NCBI GenBank assembly: GCA_025093555.1
Contig: JAIWNF010000028.1
Location: 310,001 to 374,000, forward strand
Origin: Circinella umbellata
Lineage: Eukaryota; Mucoromycota; Mucoromycetes; Mucorales; Lichtheimiaceae
Reading direction: 5' to 3'
Length of the DNA: 64,000 nucleotides
Below are positions 38,736-51,100 of the stretch, one piece after another; positions within the stretch are counted from its first letter, which is position 1; each line of letters begins with the position of its first letter. The position numbers were made by a program, and so were the translations under genes. A model generated the notes under the pieces. It had not been told where the DNA came from, made no database searches, and was given only the letters and a program-made list of their open reading frames with translations.

Positions 38736-41111
38736 TTGACAGCTATCTCGTGAAAAAGATAAAGACATTAAAATGTTTATTTCTTTTTTTTTTTAAATAA
38801 AATATGTACCTGGCGATTAGCCGATCGTGCTTATACTTTGTTTAACGACGCCACGCTAAAAAACGAAGTACCTTTTCAATTAAAAATTTCATCATCTGGT
38901 GATTATCAAGAGCCAGAAACAACTTCAGGTATACATCAAGTACGAAATCTTCCTTTAGGTACAACCAACCATCACTTATACGATCTATTTCGTCCGTTCG
39001 GACCTATGAGTTTATGTAAAATTATTATGGATCATCAAGGAAAAGGGTTTAAAGGTACTGCATTGATTCAATATTTTAACGAAGACGATGCGGAAATGGC
39101 ACTAAAGACAATGGTAAGTTGTATCTAGATTAGAATACAAAAAAAAAAAAAAAAAGAGTTGTCATTCGATTTATATGATTTATTAACTAAAAAGGAATTT
39201 TTTTTTTCTTGTAGAACAATCAAAACATCCAAGGCAATAATATGTAAGCGTTGTTCGTTTGTGTTGCAAAAACTCTGTTTTTTTTTCTGGTTTCTTCTTT
39301 TTCTTTTCTCTCACTCACTAAATAATAATAATAATAATTTTTTAAATAGTAACGTTTATCCTTTTGTACCCAAAAAAAGTCGACCTCATTCGGGTGAAGT
39401 ACTTATGTTTTTACAGCAACCACAACAACAACTACATTCAATTTCTACTGTAAGTCCAATATCAAACGATGATATATCAAGATACTAAAAGAAAAGAAAC
39501 TTCCGTGATATATTTCTTATCTTTCTTTTTTTTTTTTTTTTTTAGACCAAAACATTAAATGGAAACAGCACTATTGGTAATAACAATAGTGATGGAGAAT
39601 CAGGAAGCAATATAGATTATACCAACTTATACATCAAAAACCTGGATTTGGATGTCAAAAGCAGGGACTTATTTAAATACTTTCGAGATTATGGACACAT
39701 TGTTTCGGCTCGGGTGATGCGCAACCCAGAAACAGACAAATCAAAAGGATTTGGATTTGTCAGCTTTAGTAGAGCCGAAGAAGCTCACTGGGCATTACGA
39801 GAAATGAATAACAAGTATATTTTAAGCAAGCCTATCATCGTAGCTTTTCATGAACCTAAAAAGCCACGAACCGAGAAAAACGGTCGATCACATGACATGG
39901 TCAGGCGCTTCTCTACACCAGGCATTCCTCCACATCCCCCACCACCTTATATGCCAGTGGCTCCATCCATATCTGAATATATAGACTATTCTAAACCTTC
40001 ACCTCAGTCTGGATTTCCGTCTAGACGTCCTCCCATAACAACTCATGGTACTGCTCCAGCTGCTATTTCCATGGTCAATGAAAACTTTTCTAACGGAAAG
40101 AAACGTCATTCTACAATGACCCATATACCTACAATTTCTACTCCAGCTACACAACATAATACCAATGCGTTCACACCCTCCCCACCACTCGTATCATCAT
40201 TACAAAAGCAGCAACAACGACCCCAACCTCAACCACAACAACCGCAGTTACAATTAACACCACCACCACAACAACCACAGTACCATCATCACACGAATCC
40301 TATTACTTTAAATCATCAACCACAACAACCACAACAACAAACAAAACAGTCGGCGCTCATACGCCGACGTAGCTCCAATGAATCAGTGTGTAGTAGCCTG
40401 ACCGAAACAACACCAGATCTTCAAAAACAACGCATGACAGATGCCGTTATCCGCATGGGTGTAAAACATAACGTTGAAGATATTGTATTTATGTTATTAA
40501 CACTCAAACGTAAGGAACGTTCCCTTTGTTTGTTCAATCAAAATTTCCTCAGGGAACAGATAAAGCTGGCCAGATCTGCTTTGGAGATATTCAAGGATGA
40601 CGATGAAGAAGATGGAAGAGTGGATAGTCCACCCACACCCGTCGCGCAATCACCATTTCCTATTCCGATTACTACTACATCACCTCAAACACCACCACTA
40701 CAACAACGTGTTTCTCGTGCTATCCCTATTGTTGCTCCACCTCCTTCAGCTCAACCAATATCTACAACGACTGATGCCAAGTTGGCTAAAATTGCTCCAG
40801 AAAATATTGATCAATTTTTGGTATCCATTCAAAGTCTTCCAGCCACTCAACAAAAGGAAAAACTGGGTGATCAACTCTTTCCTCATGTTAAGGTAAAAAA
40901 AAAAAAAAAAACTCTCCTTCCCCCCATAAAACATAAACAACTTCATTTACCCAAAATATTATTTATTTAGGCAACGGGTGTTAGACATGCACCAAAAGTC
41001 ACTGTACGTCTTTTGGATACCATACCATTGAGTGAACTTGCACATATAATGTATGACAAGGTTGCATTGAAAACAAGAGTTGATATTGCTGTAGCATCCT
41101 TACGGCAATAA
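38269..41111 (+). CDS. three-RRM plus C-terminal MLLE protein (Rrm4-like mRNA transport factor)
   Basis: Seven exons (38269-38462, 38643-38701, 38821-39113, 39215-39243, 39350-39449, 39546-40892, 40971-41111) give 720 aa. RRM1 (about residues 42-110) has RNP2 LYTEGI and RNP1 GTGYIQFS. RRM2 (about 125-205) has HQVRNL and KGTALIQY. RRM3 (about 253-330) has the strong pair LYIKNL and KGFGFVSF. A Gln/Pro-rich linker holds a conserved-looking helical patch (VEDIVFMLLTLKRKERSLCL). A PABC/MLLE domain ends the protein (KEKLGDQLFPHV ... VTVRLLDTIPLSELAHIMYD). Three RRMs plus MLLE is the order of Ustilago Rrm4, which carries mRNAs on moving endosomes; PABP itself has four RRMs. Endosomal transport is therefore inferred from architecture. 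The gene is convergent with RPS13. Confidence 0.85.
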
Positions 41112-41848
41112 AGATAATAAAAATTAAAACAATTTTACACAATGGATTTGACAAATTATTATTAAGGAAAGGAGGGTAAAACGACCATTCCCTTTCTATG
41201 TATACACCTTTGAAAAAATAAATAAATAAGATTTATCTTATCTAGCTTAGCAAAAAAAAAAAAAAAAAAAGAATATAACAAAGCAAGAACCCCATATATT
41301 ACACACACACACACACAAACACAAACACACATTTTTTCATACATTTTTGTACCATTTGCATATAATTTTCTTTAATATTTTGTGTATTTGAAACACACAT
41401 AAAAAGCAATTTTTTTTTTATTATCATTTTTATTTTTATATATATATCAATTCGTAAATGAAATCAAGTAAAATGCAACAAACATGTTTATATATATCCT
41501 CAGGCAGTGTGAATACAAATTGAGAAACCCACATATATCAATTCGGGTCTTCATGATAAATTGTCATCATAGGATAAGAATATGTTTGTGCACTTACTGA
41601 ATTATATAAAAAATTTTACTTAACCCATAAATCACTCTCACTCATTCACTTATACCATTCGAATTCACTTTATAATCCTCTTATCAAAAGCATATATTCC
41701 ACATATACTAACAGAAAAAACTTTTTTTTGTTTTAGAGATAAATAAACTTTTTTTTTGTTTATTATAACACCATAACTAGGGGTCTTGTATGTAGAAAAA
41801 AAGATACAAAATTCCGTATGGCATAACCTAAAGATCCGGCTAACTTGC
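41112..41848. other. intergenic between convergent genes
   Basis: 3' regions of the Rrm4-like gene and RPS13. It contains an A-run (41253-41270), a (CA)n tract (41301-41330) and several AATAAA/ATAAAA phrases on both strands. No gene is seen. Confidence 0.5.
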
Positions 41849-42770
41849 TTAAGCAACCAAAGTAGAGGCAGTGGCAGACTCACTATAAAATTAAAACAAA
41901 TCGAGTGGTCAAGGTAGACATTTACCGAGCAAAGCAGTTTTTTTTTGTTGTTCTGGCTTAACCCTGACGTAATGTCCGATATAGACAAAAGTTTTTTGTT
42001 TTTTGATAACCCCATATTTCTCATCCACACACACACATATATATTTGCACTTGTTTTTTTTCAAAAGTGCTCAATATAATTCAAAAAAGGATACTATTTC
42101 CAGTTGGGAGGCAATTGACCGGCGGTCTTGTAGTAACGAGCGAGACGGTGAATACGGGATTCAACCAAAATCAAACGGTACTTGGAGTCCATATCCTTAC
42201 GGTTACGTTCCATGTGCTTACGGATGGTAACAGACTTCTTGATAAGATGGTACAAATCTTCAGGGATTTCAGGAGCGAGACCGTTGGCCTTCAAGATACG
42301 GACAATCTTGGTACCAGTGACGGACTTGACTTGGGGAATACCATGGGAGTCACGGAGGATAAGACCAATTTGGGCAGGGGAGAGACCCTTCTTGGCGTTC
42401 TTGCAGATGAGATCAACAACTTCTTCAGTGTTGGTCTAATTTATTTATTTATTTCAAAAAAAAAAGATCGTTTCTAGTTAATTATCATGTTCATGTTTTA
42501 AAGAAAAAAATTTTTTTTCATTCATAAAATTAATGGTATATAGATTTACCTTCAACCACGAGGGAGGAGAACGACGATAGGGGAGGGCACTTCCGGAGAT
42601 ACCCTTACCAGCACAGTACTATTATGAATGTCCAAGTTTTTAAAATTGATTAATAACTTTGCCTCACTCTTTTTATTTTTTATTTGTTAAATATATAATA
42701 AAAGTCGATTTGGTTCATTCTATATATATATATTTATATATCTATTCATGTGCCTTACCATACGACCCAT
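41849..42770 (-). CDS. RPS13: 40S ribosomal protein S13 (uS15)
   Basis: Five exon blocks were considered and four are used: 42770-42759 (MGRM), 42618-42550, 42435-42095 and 41882-41849. They give 151 aa, the exact length of yeast and human RPS13. The large exon reads to TGGAAATAG, which looks like a stop after PPNWK. A donor GTATCC there joins, in phase, to a 34-nt exon coding [10 protein letters not shown], which restores the universal C-terminus PPNWKYES. Diagnostic segments include [35 protein letters not shown] and [13 protein letters not shown]. Third codon positions are visibly richer in C/G than in neighbouring genes, as expected for a highly expressed ribosomal protein. Role: small ribosomal subunit, binding 18S rRNA. 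Confidence 0.97.
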
Positions 42771-43698
42771 TTTGAATAATAAAAAGTTAACGGTGGACGC
42801 TAAAAAGAGGAAGATCTATTAAGTCAAGAAAAAATTTGATTTTTAAAGAGCTTGAATAGTCACATTAAAGTCAGCTAAAAAGAAAAAAAAAATTAATTCA
42901 AGCCACCGCTTCGGCAGATCAAAAAAAAAAAAAAACTGGTTGTTTCCAATTGTATAACTTGGCAAAAAAAGTGATTACTGTTTTTTATAGATTACTCGGG
43001 ATACGAGCTTTCATAGCATTCAAAATTTAAATAACACGGTTTAAATTGTCTTGTTGTATTCTTTTTTAGCAGATGGTGAATATCACAGAAAGACAAAAAA
43101 TTCGCTCATATCTTTATTTATTACAACAGGCTTTAGAAGAAAATATATATCATCTGAGAGGGAATGTATAAATCCTTTATTAGATATCTGGATAACATAT
43201 ATATATCAATTTTTATTTTGTATATCAGTTTCGGATTTAATTTTAAACGTTGTTTATCTCCAACATGTACGTATAAATATGTCATATGCGATAAATGGTA
43301 TATATATATAATAGGTCAACGTGAAGAAAGCTTCCACTGGAACACTTTGTAAAGAAAATATGTGTCGTGTCTTTTTGAAATATCAGATTATTACATTATA
43401 CAAATAATATGCTAATTATAAATATACGTTATCATGGATAATTATCATATCAAGAGTGTTTATATGAGGATGACTCCATTATTATAAAATAATAGCGATT
43501 TGTTATTATAGTTACATATGCGAGCCACTCTGATTTACTAGACGGAGTACCTAGTACTTCTTTACATCCTTTATTCACTACCCATAATATACATATATCA
43601 TCCCTACGTCAAATATCTAAAATCTGGATGCTGTATAAATATTGATGTTAGCAGCCTACTATGTAATATATAGCAAAAAGAACACTTAAGAAGTACAC
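42771..43698. other. intergenic region (RPS13 promoter side)
   Basis: Upstream region of RPS13 and 3' region of the MFS gene. It contains A-rich runs and the phrase CCGCTTCGGCAG near 42906, possibly part of the RPS13 promoter. I see no other gene. Confidence 0.4.
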
Positions 43699-46119
43699 TT
43701 ATATTTCAACTACCTTATTTCCAAGTATTTTAACATCTTTTTTCATATATAGCTCTTCTCGTTCTTCAATGGACATTCTTTCTCTTCTAGAATTTTCTTT
43801 TTTTAAAATAACTTTCAAGAACATAGAAGTAATAACCGTGCATGAAATAAGTGTTAAACTTGCAATATGGCCATGAATATATTTTGGAGCATCGGAAGCA
43901 CGATACAGTTGCCCAGATAAGGCACCTCCTATATTCCCACAGGAGCCGATGATAGCCGTCGTAATAGATCTTTTTGTGCGTCCAGCAAAGTTACAAGTAG
44001 ACCAGGAAACGATACATATACTAGCTGTGAGTACGCCCGATGCAGCTAATGTTACAGCTATATAAAGAGGAACCGGACCATAATCCTTGAGACTGATCAA
44101 AAGTACATAGCCCAGTACAGCAACAAGTGAAGCACTAAATATATGAAAACCACGCTCTTTATTGTGATCTGCACTAAATGCACTAGTGATAGCACATATG
44201 GCAGCTAAATTATTATTATTATTTTTCAAGTTTAGTGTAGCCAACATGATATTAGTATTCTGTGTTAATAATTTTATATCTTCTATTACAGTACGTGATA
44301 TGTAGTATTATTATAAAATGGGTATTTTTGTTTCGTTAACTTACCTATTACATTAGCGGGTGCAACCATTAATTGCGCATTTAATGACGAAAACCCCATT
44401 CCTTTTACAATACTTGGAAGAAACGTACTATTATTATATATAAGAGTAAGGGTGCAAAAATTAAGAAAGCAATATATATAGACATGCCAATCTTTGAATG
44501 CAATAAATACGAATTTCCACGAAAATTTATTAAACTGTTCCTTTTCTCCTTCGAGAATAAAATGGGATGTTGTGCTGTTAATAACAGTAGCCATATGATC
44601 AGCGTGAAGTATACGTTGCCGTTCATTAAGAACTACAAATATAAAAAAAAAATTGAATACGTATGATAAACGTATTAATATTTTTATTTTTATTTTTGTA
44701 TCAGCTGTTATATTATATTGAAGATAATCAAAAGAAAAGATTCTTACATGTTGTATCTTTTTCAGGAAAATCTGGGAGAAATACAAAAGCAATAATACCA
44801 GTTCCAATAGTTAAAGCACCGTCAATAATAAAGATCCATTGCCAATTATGTAGTCCTCGAACTTGATCCAAAAACATACAGCCATATGCCTATATTGTTT
44901 TTCAGAGGAAGATGAGAGAGAGGTTGAGGTACACATAAGAAAAAAAAAGTGTACATTTTAAAAATTGATCCATATATACACTTTTATTAATATTATTATT
45001 TTTACCAATAAACCACCCAAGATCTATAATAAATCCATCGTTATTATGTATGTATTATAATAATGAAGAATAACAATACTATTCAAACACTTACACTTGC
45101 AATGACTGAACAACACAAAATTACAGCAATACGTTTAGTCATTTCAGCTTTTGTATACCAAACGGATATATAAAAATATACTGCCGGCATAAATCCGGCC
45201 TAAAAAAAGCCAAAAAAAAGGGGGGGGGAGCGAAACCACGTTATATAGTTATAATTAACAACAATACAATCATCAACAAGAAAATAATATGATGTGTGCG
45301 TGTGCGTGTGTGTGTGTTTTTCTATGACAATACCTCGGTGACACCCAAGAAAAATCGCACGACAATCAATTGCGCACCATTTTTTACTTGTGACATTGCT
45401 ATCATTACTACTCCACATAAAATTATAATTATTGCCATCCATAATCGAGGTCCTAGTTTATTAAGCATCAAATTTGCGGGTACTTCGAATAATATCTATA
45501 AATAACTTTTATAAGTAATCATTGTCGTCATTTATAGTACTCAAAAAAATATTTACTATTATAAACATAAACAAACAGAGAGATATAATTTTACAAAACC
45601 CAAAAAAAATATTGATAGTGCAGTATTATACTGATCTTCTGTTACATCAATCATATTGGTAAGGCCAGCCACTTTTGCGTTGCCTAATTGTTCGACAGTC
45701 AAGAATGAAATAAGAATGCAAACGAGTTATACCATTATCTTTTTTTTTTTTTCCTTTTTTTTTTTTCCCTTTTTGAACGACAATAAAAAAGTAAAAGTAC
45801 CAATATTAGTTCGATCCATAAATGAAAAAGTATAGCAAAGTGAAATTAATAGAATGATACGAAAATCCAATTTATATAAGAGTCGTTGTAATTCTTTCTT
45901 TTCAGAAACGATAACATTTATTGAATCGACATCGTTATTAGTATAATGGTTGTTGTTATTGTGGTCTAATATGTCTTGTTTTTGTTGCTCAGATTTATTA
46001 TTTCTAATTATCTTTGTAGTAGGGATAGAAGAAATATAACTCTTATTTTTATGTTCCTGTTGTTCTTGTTGATAGATTTCGGTGTCGTTTGTATGTATCG
46101 TTGTGCTAATGCTATTCAT
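43699..46119 (-). CDS. MFS transporter, anion:cation symporter (Dal5/Tna1-like) family
   Basis: Eight exons: 46119-45801, 45683-45595, 45495-45334, 45199-45095, 45023-45006, 44889-44748, 44632-44345 and 44204-43699, giving 542 aa. A long hydrophilic N-terminus (~85 residues, Gln/Asn-rich) precedes the first helix, which ends with the family phrase SFMDRTNIGNAKVAGL. FEVPANLMLNKLGPRLWM (loop 2-3) and LGVTEAGFMPAVYFYISVWY (helix 4/5) are the signatures of the fungal ACS family, whose members import carboxylate-type substrates such as allantoate, nicotinate, biotin or pantothenate. Later segments (GSCGNIGGALSGQLYR) complete the second half. One exon is only 18 nt (ILGGLL). Substrate cannot be told. 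The start lies 643 bp from the divergent SMN start. Confidence 0.9.
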
Positions 46120-46762
46120 AATATATATGTTTGTTTTTTAGTAAAGCTGCAAAGAAGAAAAAGAAAGGAAGGAGTAAAAAGATTAGAGAAAGTTGTAATT
46201 AAAGGCTTTTTTCTTACTAATTTGATAAATCATAACTAGTGGAAATGTCAAAGAAAGGGTCACATTATTTATCTCAAAAAAGTAAAAAGTAAAACATTCC
46301 TTAATTCTTAAATACACCAGTTACGAACAAGAAATTAATTATAGTTTTTCTGTCAATGTTCAATATAAAAAAGGATAAAAGATACGTAAATAGAATATTA
46401 ATTACACTAGAACTATTGATTTTTGCCACTTGCTGTGTATACTATTCTATATTAAGAATTTAAATATGTATCATATGGTGATAAATGAAAAGTAGAGAAG
46501 ATGATTTGTTGCCATGTTACAGTTATTTACTAAAACTTTATTTTTATCTATTTTCTTTCTATGACCATAATATGATGTGTATTATTACTAAAACACTTTG
46601 TTAACTAATGAAGAATTTGTAATACGAAATTATCATTACAATTTATGCAATAAACTGGGTAAATAACTCCACTTTTTGCAAGCTTTATTCCTGTGTAAAT
46701 AAAAAAAAATACAAAACCAGCTTTTTTTTTTGAATAAATAATATAACTCGCGATCGCGTTTA
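46120..46762. promoter_or_regulatory. shared divergent promoter region, MFS transporter and SMN
   Basis: The only space between two divergently transcribed start codons, so it must hold both promoters. It is AT-rich. The only GC island is CGCGATCGCG near 46749-46758, a 10-bp palindrome a few bases before the SMN start codon. No known factor site is assigned. Confidence 0.4.
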
Positions 46763-47915
46763 ATGAATTCTAATAAAACGAATACGTTGCCTTTAGATCA
46801 ACAAAACAATAATGATTTATATAACGATTTAGATGACCCAACACAAGAAGAATATCAGGTTTATATTATTTACTTTGAAAAAAAAAATAGATTTCCTTTT
46901 TACTCATTATCTAGAACCTTCTACGTGAAACCAAAAAAAAAAAATTATATAGAATGATAATGAAGATGTATGGCAAGATACAGAACTAATTGACTTTTGG
47001 GATGCTTCATTGAAAGGATATAAAGTATGTAGTAATTATTCTTTATTATATATAAAAGGTACACTTTACTGAGAATAATATATAATATTTAACTAATATA
47101 GAGTTATCATGATAAGGAAGAAAAAAATCCAGCCATATTAATACCCGCACCAAAAAAACGTCCTATTTCATCAAGGTAAAAAAAAAAATCAATTTTCTCT
47201 TTAGTCACGTATTTTACTTATAATTTTAAATATTAGGATTCAACAAAAACAACAAGAACAAGAACAAAATGAAGAAAACATTGTTACTGGTATGAAACGG
47301 AAACGAGTATCTGTCGACTTACAAGAAGAAGAAGAAGAAGAAGAAGAAAAGAATAAACAACAAAATGATAAGGATGATACTCTGGTAGTACCAAATAAAA
47401 CAACTAAAAATAAAGCTTCTGAAACAACAAATGAAGAAGTAAAAGAAGAAAATGAGTATAAGGAAAATGAACAACAAACCACTGAAGAATACCAAGATCA
47501 ATATCAACAACAGCAACAATATAACGATTATAATAATTATTACTATTATAACCAACAACAACAACCTTATTCACAAACGACAGGTCCTCCACCTCCACCC
47601 CCTGTACCACAATCCATTCAAGGAGAAGGTACCTATTTATTACTAGAATTCATATATTTGAAATAGTATTATATAAACTTACAAATGATTATTATTATTA
47701 TAGATGAAGCATTTACAAATTTAATTATGGCATGGTATTATAGTGGATATTATACTGGCTATTATCAGGTAAAAATAATTAAATTAGATAATAGTTAACA
47801 GAGAATGGTGGTGGTGGGGAAGGGTAGGGTGAATTAAAACTTATTCATATCATATAATTATCAATCAATATATTAGGCAAAGTATCGAAGGTCAAGAGAT
47901 AATGAAGGTCATTAG
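46763..47915 (+). CDS. SMN1: survival motor neuron (SMN) protein lacking a Tudor domain
   Basis: Six exons (46763-46858, 46953-47024, 47102-47175, 47237-47628, 47704-47768, 47877-47915) give 245 aa. Two diagnostic SMN parts are present. The first is the N-terminal Gemin2-binding helix (EDVWQDTELIDFWDASLKGY, about residues 36-55). The second is the C-terminal YG-box oligomerisation helix (LIMAWYYSGYYTGYYQ, about 218-233), which keeps the Y-x3-Y spaced glycines. Between them, where animal SMN has a Tudor domain, there is only an acidic/Lys, Gln/Tyr-rich and Pro-rich (PPPPPPVPQ) linker. Fission yeast Smn1 has the same Tudor-less form. Role of the family: assembly of Sm rings on spliceosomal snRNAs. 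Intron 1 begins GTTTAT, a weak donor. Its stop is 207 bp from the next gene's start. Confidence 0.92.
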
Positions 47916-48049
47916 TAAATTGGGAACTGTAAAAATAATAAATAACTTTTTATTACTACGCCTTTTTCTTTTTCTTACTGCGGTCGATTTTGCTGCGGCA
48001 GCTTGTTTCAGTCAGTCGGGAAATGATTTTTCTTTTTTTTTCTTTGGAC

Positions 48050-48056
48050 TATAAAT
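48050..48056 (+). promoter_or_regulatory. possible TATA element of the NFX1-like gene
   Basis: TATAAAT about 67 nt before the start codon, in the 207-bp gap between the SMN stop and this gene's ATG. Position fits a compact fungal promoter. In AT-rich DNA such matches are common. Confidence 0.3.
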
Positions 48057-48122
48057 ACTTCTCACTGTCAATCAATTTTTTCTTTTTTTTTTTTTTTATA
48101 ACAATATAAAGACATTTTTTTT

Positions 48123-51100
48123 ATGGGTGGTGATAATACTACTAATACTGCTACAACAACAACAAAGAATAATACTACTAATAATATAGCTAGTACTTCT
48201 CAACAACAATGTACTCCTGAACAAGATAAAAGTCATAAAAAAAATAATCGATCAAAACGAAAACCTAAATCCGATAAACCTACTACTACTACTACTACTA
48301 CTACAAATGATTCTACACCGGGTCCTAGTACTGTGAGTAGAACAGAAGGTACTAGTGAAACAACTGATAATGCTTCCAAAAAACATAGACGTCCTCGTAA
48401 AAGGAATAATAACAAGTCAAATGAACAACAGCAACAAGGATCAGTAGTTACAAAAGAACAAAAGGATCAGTCTGTTAATCAAGGAGGAAATCAACAGCAA
48501 CAACAACAGACAGAACAAGGAGCTGATAATAATAATGTTGATAAAAAAAAGAAACAACAACAACAAAAACGAAATCGTCAACAACGTCGTAATAATGCTA
48601 CTACTACTACCACTACTACTAACAATGAAAATGGTGAATCAACGAGTAATAATAATAATAATACACCTGTTCGACGTAATCCAAAATTCACAAAGAATCG
48701 CGCTCAGGGTCAACTTACTGAAACCACCGGTGATAATAACGGTGAAGACACTATAGGACAACAAGATAATCAGAAACAACAACAACAACAACAATCATCA
48801 TCATCTTCTAATAATCGAGATAAAGGAAAACGACCTAGACGAAGAAATAATGAAAATAAAAAGAAAATTGATCCAAAGGATTTAGCAAGTAGTCTTTCAC
48901 AAGAACTTCGAACGGCATCTTATGAATGTATGGTATGTTGGGATGTAGTTCGTCAAGGACATCAAACTTGGTCTTGTGACTGTTGTTGGGCAGTTTTTCA
49001 TTTATCATGTGTTAAACAATGGGCAAGTAAATCACTTCAAGGTAAATATAAATATATTAATATATAAATGATTCACTTTTTTTTAAAAATGATGAATTAA
49101 CTTGAAAATAATGATTATTTAGAAACTGAAACAAATAAACCAATTACATCATGGAGATGTCCAGGTTGTCAACATACACGAAAAGCCATACCTAAAGATT
49201 ACATTTGTTTTTGTGGAAAACAACGTAATCCAGATCAAAGTAGATATTTGACACCTCATTCTTGTGGTCAATTATGTAAAAAGAGTCGAAATTGTCCACA
49301 TGAATGTACATTGTAAGTATATCTATATATCTTTTTTTTTTCTTTGTGGAAGATAAAAGGTAAGGGAAAATATTCAAAAACTAATTGAAACATTTGTATA
49401 AATAATTAGACCATGTCATCCAGGACCATGTCCACCATGTAATGCAATGGGTCCTGTTATGTTTTGTTTTTGTGGTGAACATTCTCGACAAACACGTTGT
49501 ATTGATACAGATTATACAGTACGAGGATATTCTTGTAAAGAAAAATGTAATGAATTACTTGGATGTGAAAAACATTATTGTGAAGATGAATGTCATTTAG
49601 GTTTATGTAAACCATGTCCTATTCAAGAAGAACAATTATGTTATTGTGGTAAAGAAAATCGTAAAGGAACGTGTGGTAGTGGACGTGGTATTATGAGTGG
49701 TGACCATATTGGTTACTATGATTGTGAAGATATTTGTAATAGGTAATTAAAGAAGTAAAAAAAGTAGAGAAAACGAATGGAAAGTTATAAAATAGTGTGT
49801 TTTAATACTCTTTTTATTTATTTATTTATTTATTTATAGACCATTTGCATGTGGTCAACATCGATGTCAAAAGAAATGTCATCCTCAAGATACCAAAGAA
49901 GTGACTTGTCCATATGATCCATCTATTGTTACCACGTGTCCATGTGGATCAACAAGCATTTCTTCTTTATTAGCAGATGGTGTCAAGAATCGATCTTCTT
50001 GTACAGACCCTATACCTACATGTACATCTACATGTGCTAAACAATTACCTTGTGGTCATACCTGTAATCAAACATGTCATTTAGGTGACTGTCCTCCTTG
50101 TGAAGAATTAGTACAAGTCTCTTGTCGATGTCACTCTTCCACTTTCCAAGCAACGTGTGCAAGTGTTTGTGAAGCAGCAGGAGGCGAACCTCCTTTATGT
50201 GATAAAATATGTCGTTCTATGCGTAATTGTGGTCGTCATCAATGTAAAATACAATGTTGTCCTGCAACTAAACAAAAGAATGGGAAAAAACAATCCATAC
50301 GTTATACTGGAACTGTTCATGATTGTCCTGAAATATGTGGACGAAAATTATCTTGTGGTATTCATGAATGTAAAGAACCATGTCACAAGGGCCGTTGTAA
50401 ACCTTGTTTAGGTAATTAATTTAAGTTTTTGGATTATAATTTTATTGTGAGAGACTAACATATATAATTGTCCCCCCCCCTTTTTTTGCTTATTAATAAA
50501 TATAGAAGCAACATTTGATGAAGTGACCTGTCATTGTGGAAGAACACGTTTAGAACCACCTGTACGTTGTGGCACCAAATTACCTCCTTGTCCTCATTCA
50601 TGTATTCGTGAAACACCTTGTGGTCACGTGAGACTCGTACAACATCCTTGTCACGCAGATAATGAACCATGTCCACCCTGTGTGATGTTAGTAACAAGAA
50701 AATGTGTTTGTGGCAAGACTGAATTGAAAAATGTGCCTTGTTATCGAGAATCCCCTCGTTGTGGTCGAATTTGTGAAAAACCTCTTGAGTGTGGTCGTCA
50801 TCGTTGTATAAGGACATGTCATTCAGGTCCTTGTATTGAAGAAGGAGAGTCTTGCACACAACTTTGCAATGGTAAACGAATGAAATGTGGTCACGTGTGT
50901 AATTCAAAATGTCACGGCACAACCCCTTGTCCAGAGGATCAACCTTGTCAAACCATGATTCAAGTAGCCTGTAAATGTGGTCAAAACGCACTTCAAGTTC
51001 CGTGTCACGCGACACATGAAACAATGGGATCTAAGCGTGAATTGGATTGTAATGACTTCTGTGCCAAGGTAGAAAGAAATCGTCGATTAGCATCTGCTCT

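Noticed and set aside
38269..41111. Poly(A)-binding protein Pab1
   Set aside because: Only three RRMs, a long Gln/Pro linker and divergent RRM1; Pab1 has four RRMs.
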